A stretch of 64,000 nucleotides of DNA from an uncultured Saprospiraceae bacterium (GCA_938015595.1 CALLPI010000008.1:248001-312000), one strand, 5' to 3'. Positions 33,537 to 43,644 are shown, counted from the first letter of the stretch. Notes: generated from the letters alone by a model not told the origin. Program-made: numbers and translations.

Positions 33537-33673
33537 AAGCTGAGATACAGTAAAGTTTCTGCGTTTTTTTTTTGCTGTGCTTCCAAACTGGTGCGGCGCA
33601 ATATGTTAGTGTTGTTTGCCATATTTACGAGTATTCTCCTGTAGCATTATTGTTTGTCAGCGGGTACAAAAAG

Positions 33674-33715
33674 CGTCATCCCGAACACTGGCTGGAGCCA
33701 ATATTCGGGATGACG
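33674..33715 (-). terminator. Rho-independent terminator of the T9SS protein gene
   Basis: A 12-bp perfect stem (CGTCATCCCGAA / TTCGGGATGACG) encloses a second small hairpin (TGGCT/AGCCA). Read leftward it is followed by CTTTTTG, a U-tract, about 50 bases after the stop of the leftward gene at 33766. Confidence 0.75.
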
Positions 33716-33765
33716 TGTGTGTGTGTGGAGATAAATGTACAGGCACGAACCCTGTTTGCCAGTAT

Positions 33766-36099
33766 TTACCGGCTCACCACGATGCGGCCTACTCGGAAGC
33801 CTTTGGGCGTGCTCATTTTTACGTAGTACACGCCAGGCACCAGGTCTTTGACTGACATCTGGATGGTTTCTTTGCTCAGGTTGTCGAAGCGGCGGTTTTC
33901 TAGCAGTTGTCCATTGGCATTGAAGATGGCCAGCTGAATGTTCTGCGCTTCGTCCAGGTTCAGGCGTAGGTTGACTATGTCGTTAGCTGGCACAGGGAAG
34001 ATGTCCAGTGCCTCGGCGCTCAGCACGTTGTTGACGCCGGAGCTGAGGAATGCTGGCCCGTTGTAGTCTGGGTTATCGCCTATGGAGAGGCGGATGACAG
34101 GCGTTTGGGTATTGCCAGGACTGAAGCCAAACAGGTTGAAAGAAGGATTGCCACCAGAGCCAACAATGAGTGCTGTATGGAAGCGCGGTTTTTGCAGCGA
34201 ATCATACAGGAAGCGCATGGCGTTGTAATCCAGTCGGTCGTTGCCACCGAAGTACAGGCGTTGGTTATCTTCGGTGGAGTATTCCACGGCGGCTATGTAG
34301 TTCCAGCCGCTTTCCAGAGGCACAGGATTGCCTTCGTTGTCCACTGGTACGCGGATGAGTTCGGAGCCGCTTTCCTGCCCTGTAAAGGTATAGACATTGA
34401 ATGCAATGGGGGCGTTGCCATATTCGGCAGGTTCGGCCAGGTTATTGCCATTTTCATTGCGCCAGCGATACAGTAGGGTAGTAACCGAGCGGCCTTCCAG
34501 TTCTTCGGGGTTGGTCACCTGGAACGTGATGTAGCGCGCATAGAGCCCTGTGCCATTTACTACATGGAAGATATTGCCGTAGGTGAAACTAGGCTGTGCC
34601 GCAGGTGAGTATCGCACGGTGCCGGCACGGCCGCTCTCCTTGGCAAATAGTGAGTCAGTGACTACAAAATTCCAGTTGATAACATTGTTGGAGGGCAGGA
34701 AGTCGGTAGAGTCCAGTGTGAGCAGATAGGTAGCATTGAACTGCCCTATGCTGAGCCGGTTGGGGTCCATGCTGGTGGGGAAGATGTAATTCTCGGCCAG
34801 TACGCCTGCGGGCACATCTCCATAGAAGACGTTGCCATTGTACACTGTATCGGTCGTCTGATTTTTGACAATGGTCAGGTTCAGGTTCACGTTGGTGGAA
34901 GTAGCCGAGCCCACGTTTTCGACGTCGGCCAGGAAGTGGTAGGGTTCTACCTGGCTGATGGGCGTGGCAAAGTTGGGCGTGATGGCAAAGAAGTTGGTAT
35001 TTACGCGCATTTCATAGCGTGGTGGCTCCAGCAGTTGAATATCATCAATGGCCCAGTAGTAAAAGTCAGCAGACCAGATGAATTTGATGCGTACATTGGC
35101 TGAGCCTTGAATGCCCGGCAGGTTGAATATACGCTGCGCCTGCAAAGGCGGGCTATTGACGGCTACACCTTGGTTGACGTTGAGTGGGTCACTCCAGGTA
35201 ACCCCATCGTCGGTGCTGTATGAGATAGAGGTGCGCAAACCAGTAGGCCCATCGCTAGAAGGGTTGAGGAATCTCACTACCTGGAAGAAGGAAATGGACA
35301 CTGCACTAGTAACGCCGGAAAGGTCAATACGCGGCGAGATCAACTCGCTGGTGTACTGGGGGTATGGGGGTGGGCCAGTGGGTATATTTGAGCTAAGCCC
35401 CTGGGTAGTGTAAAAGTCAGCATTGAACACCATGGCGCCGTTGGTGTTGGTAGGCGAGTTGATGGTTACTTCGCCAGTGGCGGCATTCCACAGCGCACCG
35501 GAGCGCACGCTGCCATTGGGCGACCACCACCACAGCGTGCCGCAGTCGGAGGCCTTGGAAAATACCAGTTGTACGCTATTGTCAGAACTGGTAATGGTGA
35601 GCGTGCTGCCCGAAATGACAAATGAGGGCGTGCCTATGCCCATGAACGTCTTGCCCCATTCGTTGTAGGCGGTGTCATTCATATTCAGGTTGGTGTAGAA
35701 GATGGTCTGGCGGTTCACCGGGTTGTAGAAGTAGTTGGTATCGGCCAGCGGGATTACCTCATTGTTAAGGTTGGAAGTGAATACATTTGCTGCCAGCGTG
35801 TAGCGTGCCTGCACCTGAGCGCGGTTAGTGCCATCGCTGAAGAACAGAGAATAGTCCACGGCTGTATTTACGGAGAACTCGCCATTTAGATTGGGAATGG
35901 GCGTGCCATTTAGCGTAGCTTGGGTGAGCGTCCAGCGGCCAATGTGTGGGCCAATGTTGGATAGCGTACCGCACTGGGTGGTTTTGACTGTCCAACCAGT
36001 GGAGCCACCGTTAAAAGTTTCTGACCACAGTACCGACTGGGCAGCAACCCAGACAGAAGCGGTAGTCAGCAATGCAGTAAAGAGTAGCACTTTTTTCAT
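33766..36099 (-). CDS. T9SS-secreted multi-domain protein
   Basis: 777 residues from the ATG at 36099, which starts MKKVLLFTALLTTASVWVAAQ, a clear signal peptide; upstream in-frame residues were rejected. The N-terminal half contains a choice-of-anchor/MAM-like beta-sandwich (WSETFNGGSTGW; ISFFQVVRFLNPSSDG; YYWAIDDIQLLEP). The middle (about 385-690) looks like adhesion-type beta domains. The last 75 residues are a T9SS type A sorting domain (DIFPVPANDIVNLRL, GVYYVKMSTPKG, RIVVSR). It is probably surface-attached or secreted; no enzymatic motif was seen. It forms a single-gene unit with its own terminator. Confidence 0.82.
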   Translation of the reverse strand: MKKVLLFTALLTTASVWVAAQSVLWSETFNGGSTGWTVKTTQCGTLSNIGPHIGRWTLTQATLNGTPIPNLNGEFSVNTAVDYSLFFSDGTNRAQVQARYTLAANVFTSNLNNEVIPLADTNYFYNPVNRQTIFYTNLNMNDTAYNEWGKTFMGIGTPSFVISGSTLTITSSDNSVQLVFSKASDCGTLWWWSPNGSVRSGALWNAATGEVTINSPTNTNGAMVFNADFYTTQGLSSNIPTGPPPYPQYTSELISPRIDLSGVTSAVSISFFQVVRFLNPSSDGPTGLRTSISYSTDDGVTWSDPLNVNQGVAVNSPPLQAQRIFNLPGIQGSANVRIKFIWSADFYYWAIDDIQLLEPPRYEMRVNTNFFAITPNFATPISQVEPYHFLADVENVGSATSTNVNLNLTIVKNQTTDTVYNGNVFYGDVPAGVLAENYIFPTSMDPNRLSIGQFNATYLLTLDSTDFLPSNNVINWNFVVTDSLFAKESGRAGTVRYSPAAQPSFTYGNIFHVVNGTGLYARYITFQVTNPEELEGRSVTTLLYRWRNENGNNLAEPAEYGNAPIAFNVYTFTGQESGSELIRVPVDNEGNPVPLESGWNYIAAVEYSTEDNQRLYFGGNDRLDYNAMRFLYDSLQKPRFHTALIVGSGGNPSFNLFGFSPGNTQTPVIRLSIGDNPDYNGPAFLSSGVNNVLSAEALDIFPVPANDIVNLRLNLDEAQNIQLAIFNANGQLLENRRFDNLSKETIQMSVKDLVPGVYYVKMSTPKGFRVGRIVVSR

Positions 36100-36339
36100 A
36101 GGCAAGATTTTTAGCTTGGTTTCAAATGCAAAGAAAAGAAGAAAGCTGTACAAGGAAGTTACAGCGGCCAAATAAAAACTAACGAGATTGTCGCTTGCGC
36201 GTTAATTCAGCACGCAGCGGGCGGGATATCTGTGGGTTGAATACAAGCAGGATGCCGGGCTGAAGATGCGCAAGGGGCTCAATACTTGCTGCTGTTGAAA
36301 CTCCCCCTTCCTCAACGGATAGCGCGTTGGGTGTTTGTA

Positions 36340-36693
36340 TTATGCAGAGAAGGAGGTTCCGCAGCCACAGGTTTCTTTGGCATTGGGGTTTTGAAAGGAA
36401 AAGCCGCGGTTGTTGAGGCCATCCACCCAGTCAATTTCCATGCCCAGGAGGTAAAGTGCGTGTGATTTTTGCATCAGTACTTTGATGTCGTCCACATAGA
36501 AAACTTCGTCACCCTCTTTGGCTTCGTCAAAGCCCAAGACATAAGAAAAGCCCGAGCAGCCTCCGCCTTTTACGCCGACGCGCAAGCCGTATTCTTCCGG
36601 TACGTGCTGCTCAGCGCGGATGCGGCGCAACTCATTGCGGGCACCTTGGGTAAGCGTAATGGGGGGTACGACTACTTCAACAGTATGGCTCAT
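36340..36693 (-). CDS. A-type iron-sulfur carrier (HesB/IscA/SufA/ErpA family)
   Basis: 117 residues from the ATG at 36693. The three cluster-binding cysteines are Cys46 in GGGCSGFSY and Cys109/Cys111 in TCGCGTSF. The fold-specific LRVGVKGGGCSG and SFQNPNA segments are intact. It would bind and hand on Fe-S clusters in the cytoplasm. It stands apart from any suf or isc genes in this window. The 240-base gap to the T9SS gene upstream on the map shows no gene. Confidence 0.93.
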   Translation of the reverse strand: MSHTVEVVVPPITLTQGARNELRRIRAEQHVPEEYGLRVGVKGGGCSGFSYVLGFDEAKEGDEVFYVDDIKVLMQKSHALYLLGMEIDWVDGLNNRGFSFQNPNAKETCGCGTSFSA

Positions 36694-36784
36694 GTGATGT
36701 CGTTTCGTTTCTTTTTTTTTAAAAAGACGTTTTCCCACCACAACGTTCGCCGACGGACTTTGGTTTTAATGCTTGCGAGGATTT

Positions 36785-37630
36785 TTAGAAAGTAGGACAA
36801 CCCATACCTCTGCCGGGGCGATTTCTGCCGCCCTGCAATCGAAATGACAGCGTAATGCCGCCGATGTAGTACCAGTCATCAAATTGGCCGCCGCGCGTGT
36901 AGGTTACATCCTGGGGCTCTTTGATTTGCGGATTGCTGAGGCTGGCGGCCAGCGTGCCGTTGCCGGTGAGCACGTCTAAGTAATTGACCGGAGCACTGGT
37001 GACGTCGTCCAGATAATCATTGAAGAGCTTGCGTGCACCAAATTCCGCTCCTAACGACCAAGCCTGCCGGAAGGTGAATTTGAGCCCCACACCTAAGGGC
37101 ACGGCCACTTGCGTGAGGCTGTACTTGGGTTGGTAGCTGGCCAGGCCTTGCCCTTCTGTACCCAAGGGCTGGAGGTTGATCCAACTACCGTCGTACAAAG
37201 CCTGCGGATTGAAGCGATAGATGGCACCGCCGCCAAAGAGATAGGGCGCCACAACCAGCCGCTGGCGATAGTCGCCCAGTTGAAACGGGCTGATTTCTGT
37301 GCTCAGCGCAAATTCTGTAATGGAAGAACGAAAGTTGAGCATGCGGTCGGGATAGGAGGAGTTGGTATCGTCGCCGCCAACCTTGGCTTGGGTTAGGCCC
37401 AGGCGCAGGCTGAGCATCCGGTGCGGATTGACGCGCCCGAAAACACCCACGGCAGGATACAAGCTGTTGAAGTAGAGCCCAAGTTCGCGCGGGGCCAGGT
37501 CACCGCTGTATAAAGACAGGCCCGCCAAGAGGCCAATTTCTGTACTGGCGCTTTGGTGTTTTTGGGCTTGCAGAGGAGGTGTCATGCATATTAGCAGAAT
37601 ATAGGCTGTGAGGGCGAGGAGTTTTTTCAT
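36785..37630 (-). CDS. DUF6089-like outer-membrane beta-barrel protein
   Basis: 281 residues with a signal peptide (MKKLLALTAYILLICMTPPLQAQ). Mature sequence begins EIGLLAGLSLYSGDLAP, the start typical of Bacteroidota DUF6089 barrels, and continues with alternating strands (LSLRLGLTQAKVGG, APYLFGGGAIYRF, LGVGLKFTF, WSLGAEFGARKLFNDYLDD). The C-terminal tail after GGITLSFRL is basic and glycine-rich. Function is unknown; related proteins are abundant small barrels. It lies about 90 bases from the Fe-S carrier gene. Confidence 0.72.
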   Translation of the reverse strand: MKKLLALTAYILLICMTPPLQAQKHQSASTEIGLLAGLSLYSGDLAPRELGLYFNSLYPAVGVFGRVNPHRMLSLRLGLTQAKVGGDDTNSSYPDRMLNFRSSITEFALSTEISPFQLGDYRQRLVVAPYLFGGGAIYRFNPQALYDGSWINLQPLGTEGQGLASYQPKYSLTQVAVPLGVGLKFTFRQAWSLGAEFGARKLFNDYLDDVTSAPVNYLDVLTGNGTLAASLSNPQIKEPQDVTYTRGGQFDDWYYIGGITLSFRLQGGRNRPGRGMGCPTF

Positions 37631-37744
37631 GGTGCGGATAATTGTTTAATGTTCTCGGGATACAGATAATTTAAGCCTAGAAATAATATACAGACGGGAA
37701 ACGCAATTTAACTGCTAAATCTTGTTGGCCAGAGGTACAAAAAG

Positions 37745-38788
37745 TTATCGAAACACTACTTCTGTCGCACCGAAGCCATAGCGGGGGTGGAAATTATTGT
37801 GAAAGGTTTTGACCTCGTCCATTTGCAGGAGTCTGGAGGCAATGGCATCGCGCAGTTTGCCTTTTCCTACGCCGTGGATGACAAACACCCGCTCCGCGCC
37901 CACTTGAATGGCTTTTTCGATGAAACGCTCAAAGTAGCCGAGTTGCAGGCGTATGATTTCGCCATTGGTCATCCTGGAATGATAGCCCTGCAGATTTTCA
38001 GCGTGCAGGTCAATTTCGTGTGAGAAGTTAGCCAGTTCTTGCACTTCGTGTTTGTACGATGCCCTCGGGCTTGTGTGGCGTGAGGCAGGCCTGGCCTTGC
38101 GTAAGGTATAGGTTTTTAGGTCTTCAGTGGCGGGTGGCGGAGGGGTAGGCGCTTGCTGGAGTTCTTTGCGCTCAATGAGGCGAAACAAGTGCACCGGCCG
38201 GTTGAGTATGGGCGCCGTAGTGAGTTTAGAAAAGAATATCTTGGGCTTGATTTTTAGTTCTTTGTTTAGCTCTGGGCCTAGTCCTGCAGTAGTGATGCGG
38301 GCGCAGCGCAAGAGCAATACGGGTAGGTCGTTGAGTTCGTCTATGCTCATTTCACCTACGGGCAATGCGTGTACAGCAGGTAGCTTGCCGTGGCAGGTGC
38401 GGGCAGGGCGTCCGGTCTTTTCCTGAGAGAGATGAAACACCAGCTCAAAGTCAGTGTCGTTGAGCAGGAACAGGCTGAAAGCTTTGCCGTCCTGCCTGGG
38501 ATCAAAAGCCAGTTGTATGCCTACGCTCTTGAGAATGGCGTATTGGCTTTCGGCAGCGGGTAGGTCAGGTTGCAAGGCAGGAGGCGCCGGTGGGGTTTGG
38601 ATGTATCTGGCTTTTACGCTGCTTGTGTGCTGGTCTTGTGGGCGCTCCAGATCTTCGGTAAATACGGGTATTTCTATGTCTTGCCCGTCGAGGCGTACCA
38701 TGAGCAGGTCTTTGTCGAGAATGTCCGTTACCACCCCTTGCTCGGCAGAGTGGCGCAGTACTACCCGTGATCCTTTAGCAAACAGCAT
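37745..38788 (-). CDS. DUF2027 plus Smr-domain protein
   Basis: 347 residues. The N-terminal 50 residues form a small SH3-like domain (GSRVVLRHSAEQGVVTDI), residues about 80-215 a DUF2027 beta-domain, a Pro-rich linker follows, and the C-terminus is a Smr domain with EIDLHAENL and HGVGKGKLRDAI. Smr domains are nucleases or nucleic-acid binders; the combination is specific to Bacteroidota and its role is unproven, possibly ribosome or RNA quality control. It is divergent from the methyltransferase gene at 38864. Confidence 0.85.
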   Translation of the reverse strand: MLFAKGSRVVLRHSAEQGVVTDILDKDLLMVRLDGQDIEIPVFTEDLERPQDQHTSSVKARYIQTPPAPPALQPDLPAAESQYAILKSVGIQLAFDPRQDGKAFSLFLLNDTDFELVFHLSQEKTGRPARTCHGKLPAVHALPVGEMSIDELNDLPVLLLRCARITTAGLGPELNKELKIKPKIFFSKLTTAPILNRPVHLFRLIERKELQQAPTPPPPATEDLKTYTLRKARPASRHTSPRASYKHEVQELANFSHEIDLHAENLQGYHSRMTNGEIIRLQLGYFERFIEKAIQVGAERVFVIHGVGKGKLRDAIASRLLQMDEVKTFHNNFHPRYGFGATEVVFR

Positions 38789-38863
38789 ATTGAACGCGAT
38801 GCAATTTTAGCCTCAAAAATAGAGAATAAGCCTTACTTTGGCCGCACAATCTTGCCAAACTGC

Positions 38864-39517
38864 ATGTGGAAGCACTGGAAATGGCGCCTGGCACAACGCC
38901 TGGAGCTGGCTTGGTGGAAGCACTATCTACGCCGCCACGATGCCGGGCAATACCTGCAAGCTAAAAAGGTGTATTGGCAGCGGGTGCTGTCGGTAGCTAA
39001 CGTTGCGCTGGCGCCCGGCGAGCGCGTGTTGGATGCAGGGTGTGGTCCGGCGGGTATTTTCATAGCATTGCCTAATCAGCAAGTGGATGCAATAGACCCA
39101 CTGCTGGCACATTACGAGCGGCATTTGCCTTTGTTTCAGCCCACCGACTATCCAAATGTGCGCTTTTGGCCTCAGCCACTGGAGGATTTTCTCTGTACTT
39201 TGCCATATCGATATGTGTTTTGTCTCAATGCCATTAACCACGTGCATGACATTTGCCGCAGCATACAAGTATTGGCCAATGCACTAGCGCCCGACGGAGT
39301 ACTCATACTCTCAGTTGACGCACACCGTCGCAGCTGGTGCTGCCGGCTGTTTCGGCTGCTGCCAGGCGATGTGCTGCATCCGCACCAATACACCGACGCT
39401 GAGTATGTCCGCATGTTGGAAGCCAAGGGTTTGCGCATTGAACGAAAGGAAATATTGAAGTCGGAATTGATTTTTGCGCATTATCTTTACGTGGCGCGCA
39501 AGCCCACACAGTCATGA
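38864..39517 (+). CDS. class I SAM-dependent methyltransferase
   Basis: 217 residues from the ATG at 38864 (an upstream TTG adds four residues). Motif I is VLDAGCGPAG at residues 55-64, followed by acidic VDAIDP and a motif near YRYVFCLNAINHVHD, as in UbiG/Coq5-like enzymes. Substrate unknown. The basic, Trp-rich N-terminus could bind membranes. The stop overlaps the start of the next gene (ATGA), so it is co-translated with the giant membrane protein that follows. A near-consensus -7 (TTACTTTG) ends 24 bases upstream. Confidence 0.82.
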   Translation: MWKHWKWRLAQRLELAWWKHYLRRHDAGQYLQAKKVYWQRVLSVANVALAPGERVLDAGCGPAGIFIALPNQQVDAIDPLLAHYERHLPLFQPTDYPNVRFWPQPLEDFLCTLPYRYVFCLNAINHVHDICRSIQVLANALAPDGVLILSVDAHRRSWCCRLFRLLPGDVLHPHQYTDAEYVRMLEAKGLRIERKEILKSELIFAHYLYVARKPTQS

Positions 39518-42500
39518 GCCAGGTATTGAAGCACATATTGATGTCGGAGCTGACCTCTGCTCTGGAGGCAGAGGGCTATGATTTGGGCACGGCGCAATAT
39601 TTGCAAATGCAGCAATTGCTGGCTGCTGTGCCCGAACATACGCCACCGGAGCGGTACGCCTCGTTGCTGGGGCCTTTGTTTGCGCGTGGTCCGCAGGAGC
39701 AGCAGGATTTCTATCGGCTTTTTGAGCAATGCCTGGAGCGAGCGCGCCTGTTGGCGGCGTCGGCCATTGCCCCCAAACCCTACGAGCAAGAAGTTCGCCA
39801 AGCCCGACTGTGGCGCAATGCCCTGCTTATCATCACAGCTCTGTTTAGCATGCTGGGGGCGTACTTACTGGACTGGCAGGTGTTCTACGTGCTGCACAAT
39901 CCCACAGTGCCTTTGTTGCTGCTATCCATGCTGGCGGCAGCGTGGTTTGTAAGGCGCACGGTACGTACGCGTCGCAAACGCTGGTTTTGGCTGGCAGTGC
40001 AATTGCTGGCCATAGCTATCGGTGTTGTGCTAAAAGCTGTATGCAAACCCGTACCCCCGGCACCGCTACCACCGGAATACAGGGAATTTGTGCTTCATCC
40101 GGGCGATACGCTCATACAGCAAGTGCGGCAGATCAGCGATGATTCTTTGCTTTTGGCAAGGCTGGCTTCAGGCGCTTCGGTAGGCACAGACTCCGTCTTT
40201 GGCCATTACAGCATATCCAATACCGGCCGCTTCGTGTATGTGGTACACGATACCTTTGACTTTTTTAGGGATACCATCCTGGTGGAGGCTTTCTATGCTT
40301 CGGGCATTGTGGATTCTACTTTCTTTGTAGTGGTGCTGCAGCCAGGTATAGAAGACCTAAAGTTGCAGATAGATGCGGCCACAACTTTCTTGGCTATTAA
40401 ATTACCTCCTTATCCAAGGTCGGTCAATGCCCTGTTGCCGCCGCCGGAGCGCGTATGGCTGATCAACCTATACCGCCGCTATGCCAGCTGGGTGAAGATG
40501 CTCCTCATGCTGCTCTCCGGCTTGGGGGTATGGACGCTGCTCCAATGGCTTGAAAGAAGACGGCGTCTCATAACGCTGAGCACAGCTACTGAGCGCTCCC
40601 AGCCGCCGTACCTTTGGAAGTTGCCGGTAGATGTGCCTGCCGACATCCAGACCGGCGATAAGGCGCCCCTACTACTGAACCTCTTGCGCCAGCGCATTCG
40701 CAGCGAGGCTTTTTCACTGGACATTCCAGCCTCCATTCGGGCTACTATCGCCCAAACAGGTAGAGCGCAGTTTCGATATAAGCCATCTACTGCTCCGCCG
40801 GATTATCTTCTACTCATTGACCGCCAAAGCCCCAACGACCATCGAGCGCTGCTCTTCGACTGGCTGTGCCGGCAGTTCAAGATGCAAGAGGCACCATTGG
40901 CTCGATTCTTTTATCACGGCGACGCCCGCCTTTGCTTTGACGAAAACCACCCCAATGGCATTGCGCTGCGAGAGCTACAGCACCGCTTCGGCAATGCCCG
41001 CCTGCTGCTGCTGGGGCACGGTCACCAGATGCTCAGCCCCATCACCGGGCAAACTGAACCCTGGACCCACCTGCTGACTGAATGGCGACGCCGGGCACTG
41101 ATGACACCAGTGCCACTGCGCACCTGGGGGCGCAAAGAGACGCATCTCTCGCAGATTTTTACTTTGCTGCCAGCTTCCGTACAAGGATGGAGTGCAGCCA
41201 TTGAAGCCCTAGAAGCCCTGGAGCCTTTGCCCATAGACGAGCTCGCGCGGCGCATAGACGATGCCCCGCTAGACCCCATCCGCCTGGAAAACGGCGACCT
41301 GATTGGCTCTTTGCTCAAGCACTTCCCCCCGATCTTGGTGGACTGGATTGCCGCCTGTGCCGTATATCCGCTCCTGCAGTGGGAGTTGACCTTGTACTGG
41401 GGCGCCATTCTTTCACCGCCAGGGCAAAATCTGCTCACCTTCGACAATTTGCTGCGACTCACCCGCTTGCCCTGGTTTGTGACCGGCCGCATACCGGAAG
41501 TTGCCCGCGAGGAGCTGGTCGGCTACCTGAATGCTAGAGGCCTGGAGCAAACCGTGCGCCAGCATTTGCAACAACTTCTCGAAAAAGCTCTACCGCCCAA
41601 TGTCACCTCGGTGGCCTTCGATGAGTTCAGGATGAATGCCCTAGTGAATACCCTGGCACTTACTCATGACCGCCAGCAAAAACAACACCTGGAGGCCGAA
41701 CTGGCCTCTCTCCAGGCTGCTGGCTACACGCTAGATGCAGTAGCGCTGCGCTACGTGTCGGCTTCAGCGGCACAAGCTGACGTACTCATTCCCGCCAGGA
41801 AGCGAGCCACCTCTCACCTCTACCAGTGGGCTGTGAAATTGACGGGCGGCAAACCTGCCGTCGTAGAGCATCTATTGGCTTGGTCGTTGTGGCTGCTTGG
41901 TACGGTGGGTATATGGCTTTACCACCCACTCTTCGACCCCTGCGGAAATAAAAAGGCGTTGCCCTATCAAGGCTTGGAGGTATGCGTAGGTACACCTTCT
42001 GAGCAGTTGTACTACAATGGGCTGTTGCTGAAAGACTACATTCAGCAGAGCGATACGCTTCAGGCCAATGCCTTGCTGGCAAAAAGCCGTTTGCTTTTCC
42101 CTCTTGGTGCATCGGAAGACTCGATCGCCTTTCTGAAGAATGCTGCAGTGTTCTATTTCAATAAGGGCGTGGAATACTACTTTGACCTCGACATTGCCGG
42201 CGACTTAGACACTGCAGGACCGTGGCCGGCCAGCTTGTGCTACTGGTTTGAGCGCGCGTACAACTTAGAGATCAATGGGGGAGGAGTAGTAGATGCTGCC
42301 ATAATTTCGGCAATGGACAGGTGTGCCAATTTCCCGCCATTGCCCCCAACCGAGTTTGATGCGGATGAGCCATCACAACTCTCCTTGCCGGTGCGCATTA
42401 GGGGCAGGATACTGGAAGCAGATACTCAAAATGGTGTGGCTAATGCGCGTATCACAGCGGGGAGTTTTCAGGCAACTACCGACCGCGGCGGTTACTTTAG

Positions 42501-43623
42501 CATTGAATTTCCGGTGGCAGCAGCCGGTACTACATTGCTGCTGAGTGTGGACAAAAAAGGGTTTAAAACTTCTCAAAAAGCCGTGGTCATAAAGCCAGAT
42601 GCGCCGCAAGTACTCATTAGCTTGTACAGGCAAGATGTACAAACGCCCAGGCCAGAAATCTTCCGCCAGGGCGAACTACTGGGCTTGCGCGACGCCAAGG
42701 GCAATGTGTTGCTTCCTGCGGAGTACAACCGCATAGAATGGGATGCCATCGGCAATGGCTTCAAAGTGGAGCAACGCCTGCGCGGCAGTTCGGTTTTTGG
42801 CTTTGCAGACCCCAAAGGGCAAATTATAGTTCCAGTACGCTACCTCCAGCTTGGACTGCTGCGCGAAGGCTTGATACGCGCCCAGACGGAGGCTGGCTGG
42901 GGCTACCTCAACGCGCAAGGTCAAGTAGTCATTCCCTTCCGTTTTGCCCAGGCTTCGGACTTCAGCAACGGGCAAGCGCAGGTGAGCAATGTCGCTGGCG
43001 TACAGTTTACCATCAACCGCAACGGGGATTGCGTGGCCAATTGTGCTGCCATACAGGAAACGCCTGCAGTGCGTCCACCCACGCGCCTGCCTTTCTCAGG
43101 GGAGATAACCTTGTACTTCGGGGAGCAAATGCCCGATGCAGAACGCCGCAATTACGAAGATCTATATCCGCGCTATTACAGCAGTGCTTACAAAGAAGCT
43201 ATTGCTGCCGAAACGCAACAAAATCTTGCCAAAGGAGGTAATCCTCTGCTGCGTTTTGTAGAAAATGAACTCCAGGGCGGCCGCGATGAAATGGCGCGGC
43301 GTTGGCAAGAACTAATTAATATACTACGAAGCGGCTTGGCGCCAGGTGAGCAAATCGTAGTGGCAATCACGGGCTATGCCGATGTCAATGAACCCAATGC
43401 GGAGCGCCTTGCACTGTGGCGCGCACAGAGTGTGGAGACCTGGGCTTTGCAATTTGACAAGGGGGGGCTACAGCCTTTTGTGAAAGAGGGCCGCGTGCGT
43501 ATACTTGCCGAGGGGGGTGGTAGCCAGGGCATCCGCGGCAAAGAGCCTGCCGAGTGGCTGCGCAGCGCGCGCATGCGCCGGGCTACAGTGGCCATTTCAG
43601 TACAAACGACGCGCAAAGGATAG
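39514..43623 (+). CDS. giant membrane protein with VWA-like core, WG repeats and OmpA-like C-terminus
   Basis: 1369 residues. Order as seen: a helical N-domain (1-75, with LFARGPQEQQDFYRLFEQC like the start of CoxE/VWA-associated proteins); membrane helices near 100-120, 128-148, 155-178; an extracytoplasmic beta region (190-310); another helix (322-342); a VWA-like domain (about 425-560, YLLLIDRQSPNDH with a degenerate metal site); helical region to 780; a helix near 797-815; a carboxypeptidase-regulatory-like domain (970-1045); WG repeats (WGYLNAQGQVVIPF, about 1045-1165); and an OmpA-like end (AITGYADVNEP, RRATVAIS). It resembles large Bacteroidota signalling or conflict proteins with VWA-like cores. 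Function unknown. Confidence 0.65.
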   Translation: MSQVLKHILMSELTSALEAEGYDLGTAQYLQMQQLLAAVPEHTPPERYASLLGPLFARGPQEQQDFYRLFEQCLERARLLAASAIAPKPYEQEVRQARLWRNALLIITALFSMLGAYLLDWQVFYVLHNPTVPLLLLSMLAAAWFVRRTVRTRRKRWFWLAVQLLAIAIGVVLKAVCKPVPPAPLPPEYREFVLHPGDTLIQQVRQISDDSLLLARLASGASVGTDSVFGHYSISNTGRFVYVVHDTFDFFRDTILVEAFYASGIVDSTFFVVVLQPGIEDLKLQIDAATTFLAIKLPPYPRSVNALLPPPERVWLINLYRRYASWVKMLLMLLSGLGVWTLLQWLERRRRLITLSTATERSQPPYLWKLPVDVPADIQTGDKAPLLLNLLRQRIRSEAFSLDIPASIRATIAQTGRAQFRYKPSTAPPDYLLLIDRQSPNDHRALLFDWLCRQFKMQEAPLARFFYHGDARLCFDENHPNGIALRELQHRFGNARLLLLGHGHQMLSPITGQTEPWTHLLTEWRRRALMTPVPLRTWGRKETHLSQIFTLLPASVQGWSAAIEALEALEPLPIDELARRIDDAPLDPIRLENGDLIGSLLKHFPPILVDWIAACAVYPLLQWELTLYWGAILSPPGQNLLTFDNLLRLTRLPWFVTGRIPEVAREELVGYLNARGLEQTVRQHLQQLLEKALPPNVTSVAFDEFRMNALVNTLALTHDRQQKQHLEAELASLQAAGYTLDAVALRYVSASAAQADVLIPARKRATSHLYQWAVKLTGGKPAVVEHLLAWSLWLLGTVGIWLYHPLFDPCGNKKALPYQGLEVCVGTPSEQLYYNGLLLKDYIQQSDTLQANALLAKSRLLFPLGASEDSIAFLKNAAVFYFNKGVEYYFDLDIAGDLDTAGPWPASLCYWFERAYNLEINGGGVVDAAIISAMDRCANFPPLPPTEFDADEPSQLSLPVRIRGRILEADTQNGVANARITAGSFQATTDRGGYFSIEFPVAAAGTTLLLSVDKKGFKTSQKAVVIKPDAPQVLISLYRQDVQTPRPEIFRQGELLGLRDAKGNVLLPAEYNRIEWDAIGNGFKVEQRLRGSSVFGFADPKGQIIVPVRYLQLGLLREGLIRAQTEAGWGYLNAQGQVVIPFRFAQASDFSNGQAQVSNVAGVQFTINRNGDCVANCAAIQETPAVRPPTRLPFSGEITLYFGEQMPDAERRNYEDLYPRYYSSAYKEAIAAETQQNLAKGGNPLLRFVENELQGGRDEMARRWQELINILRSGLAPGEQIVVAITGYADVNEPNAERLALWRAQSVETWALQFDKGGLQPFVKEGRVRILAEGGGSQGIRGKEPAEWLRSARMRRATVAISVQTTRKG

Positions 43624-43644
43624 CGCAAAGTACAGCCTCCACTA

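Larger units (their letters stand above)
33378..33765. other. intergenic region of 388 bases
   Basis: Between the ends of two leftward units. It contains palindromic repeat copy 3 (33491-33536) and a strong terminator hairpin (33674-33715). Short frames crossing it have no recognisable features. Two T-rich runs near 33563 are the only other notable sequence. Confidence 0.6.
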
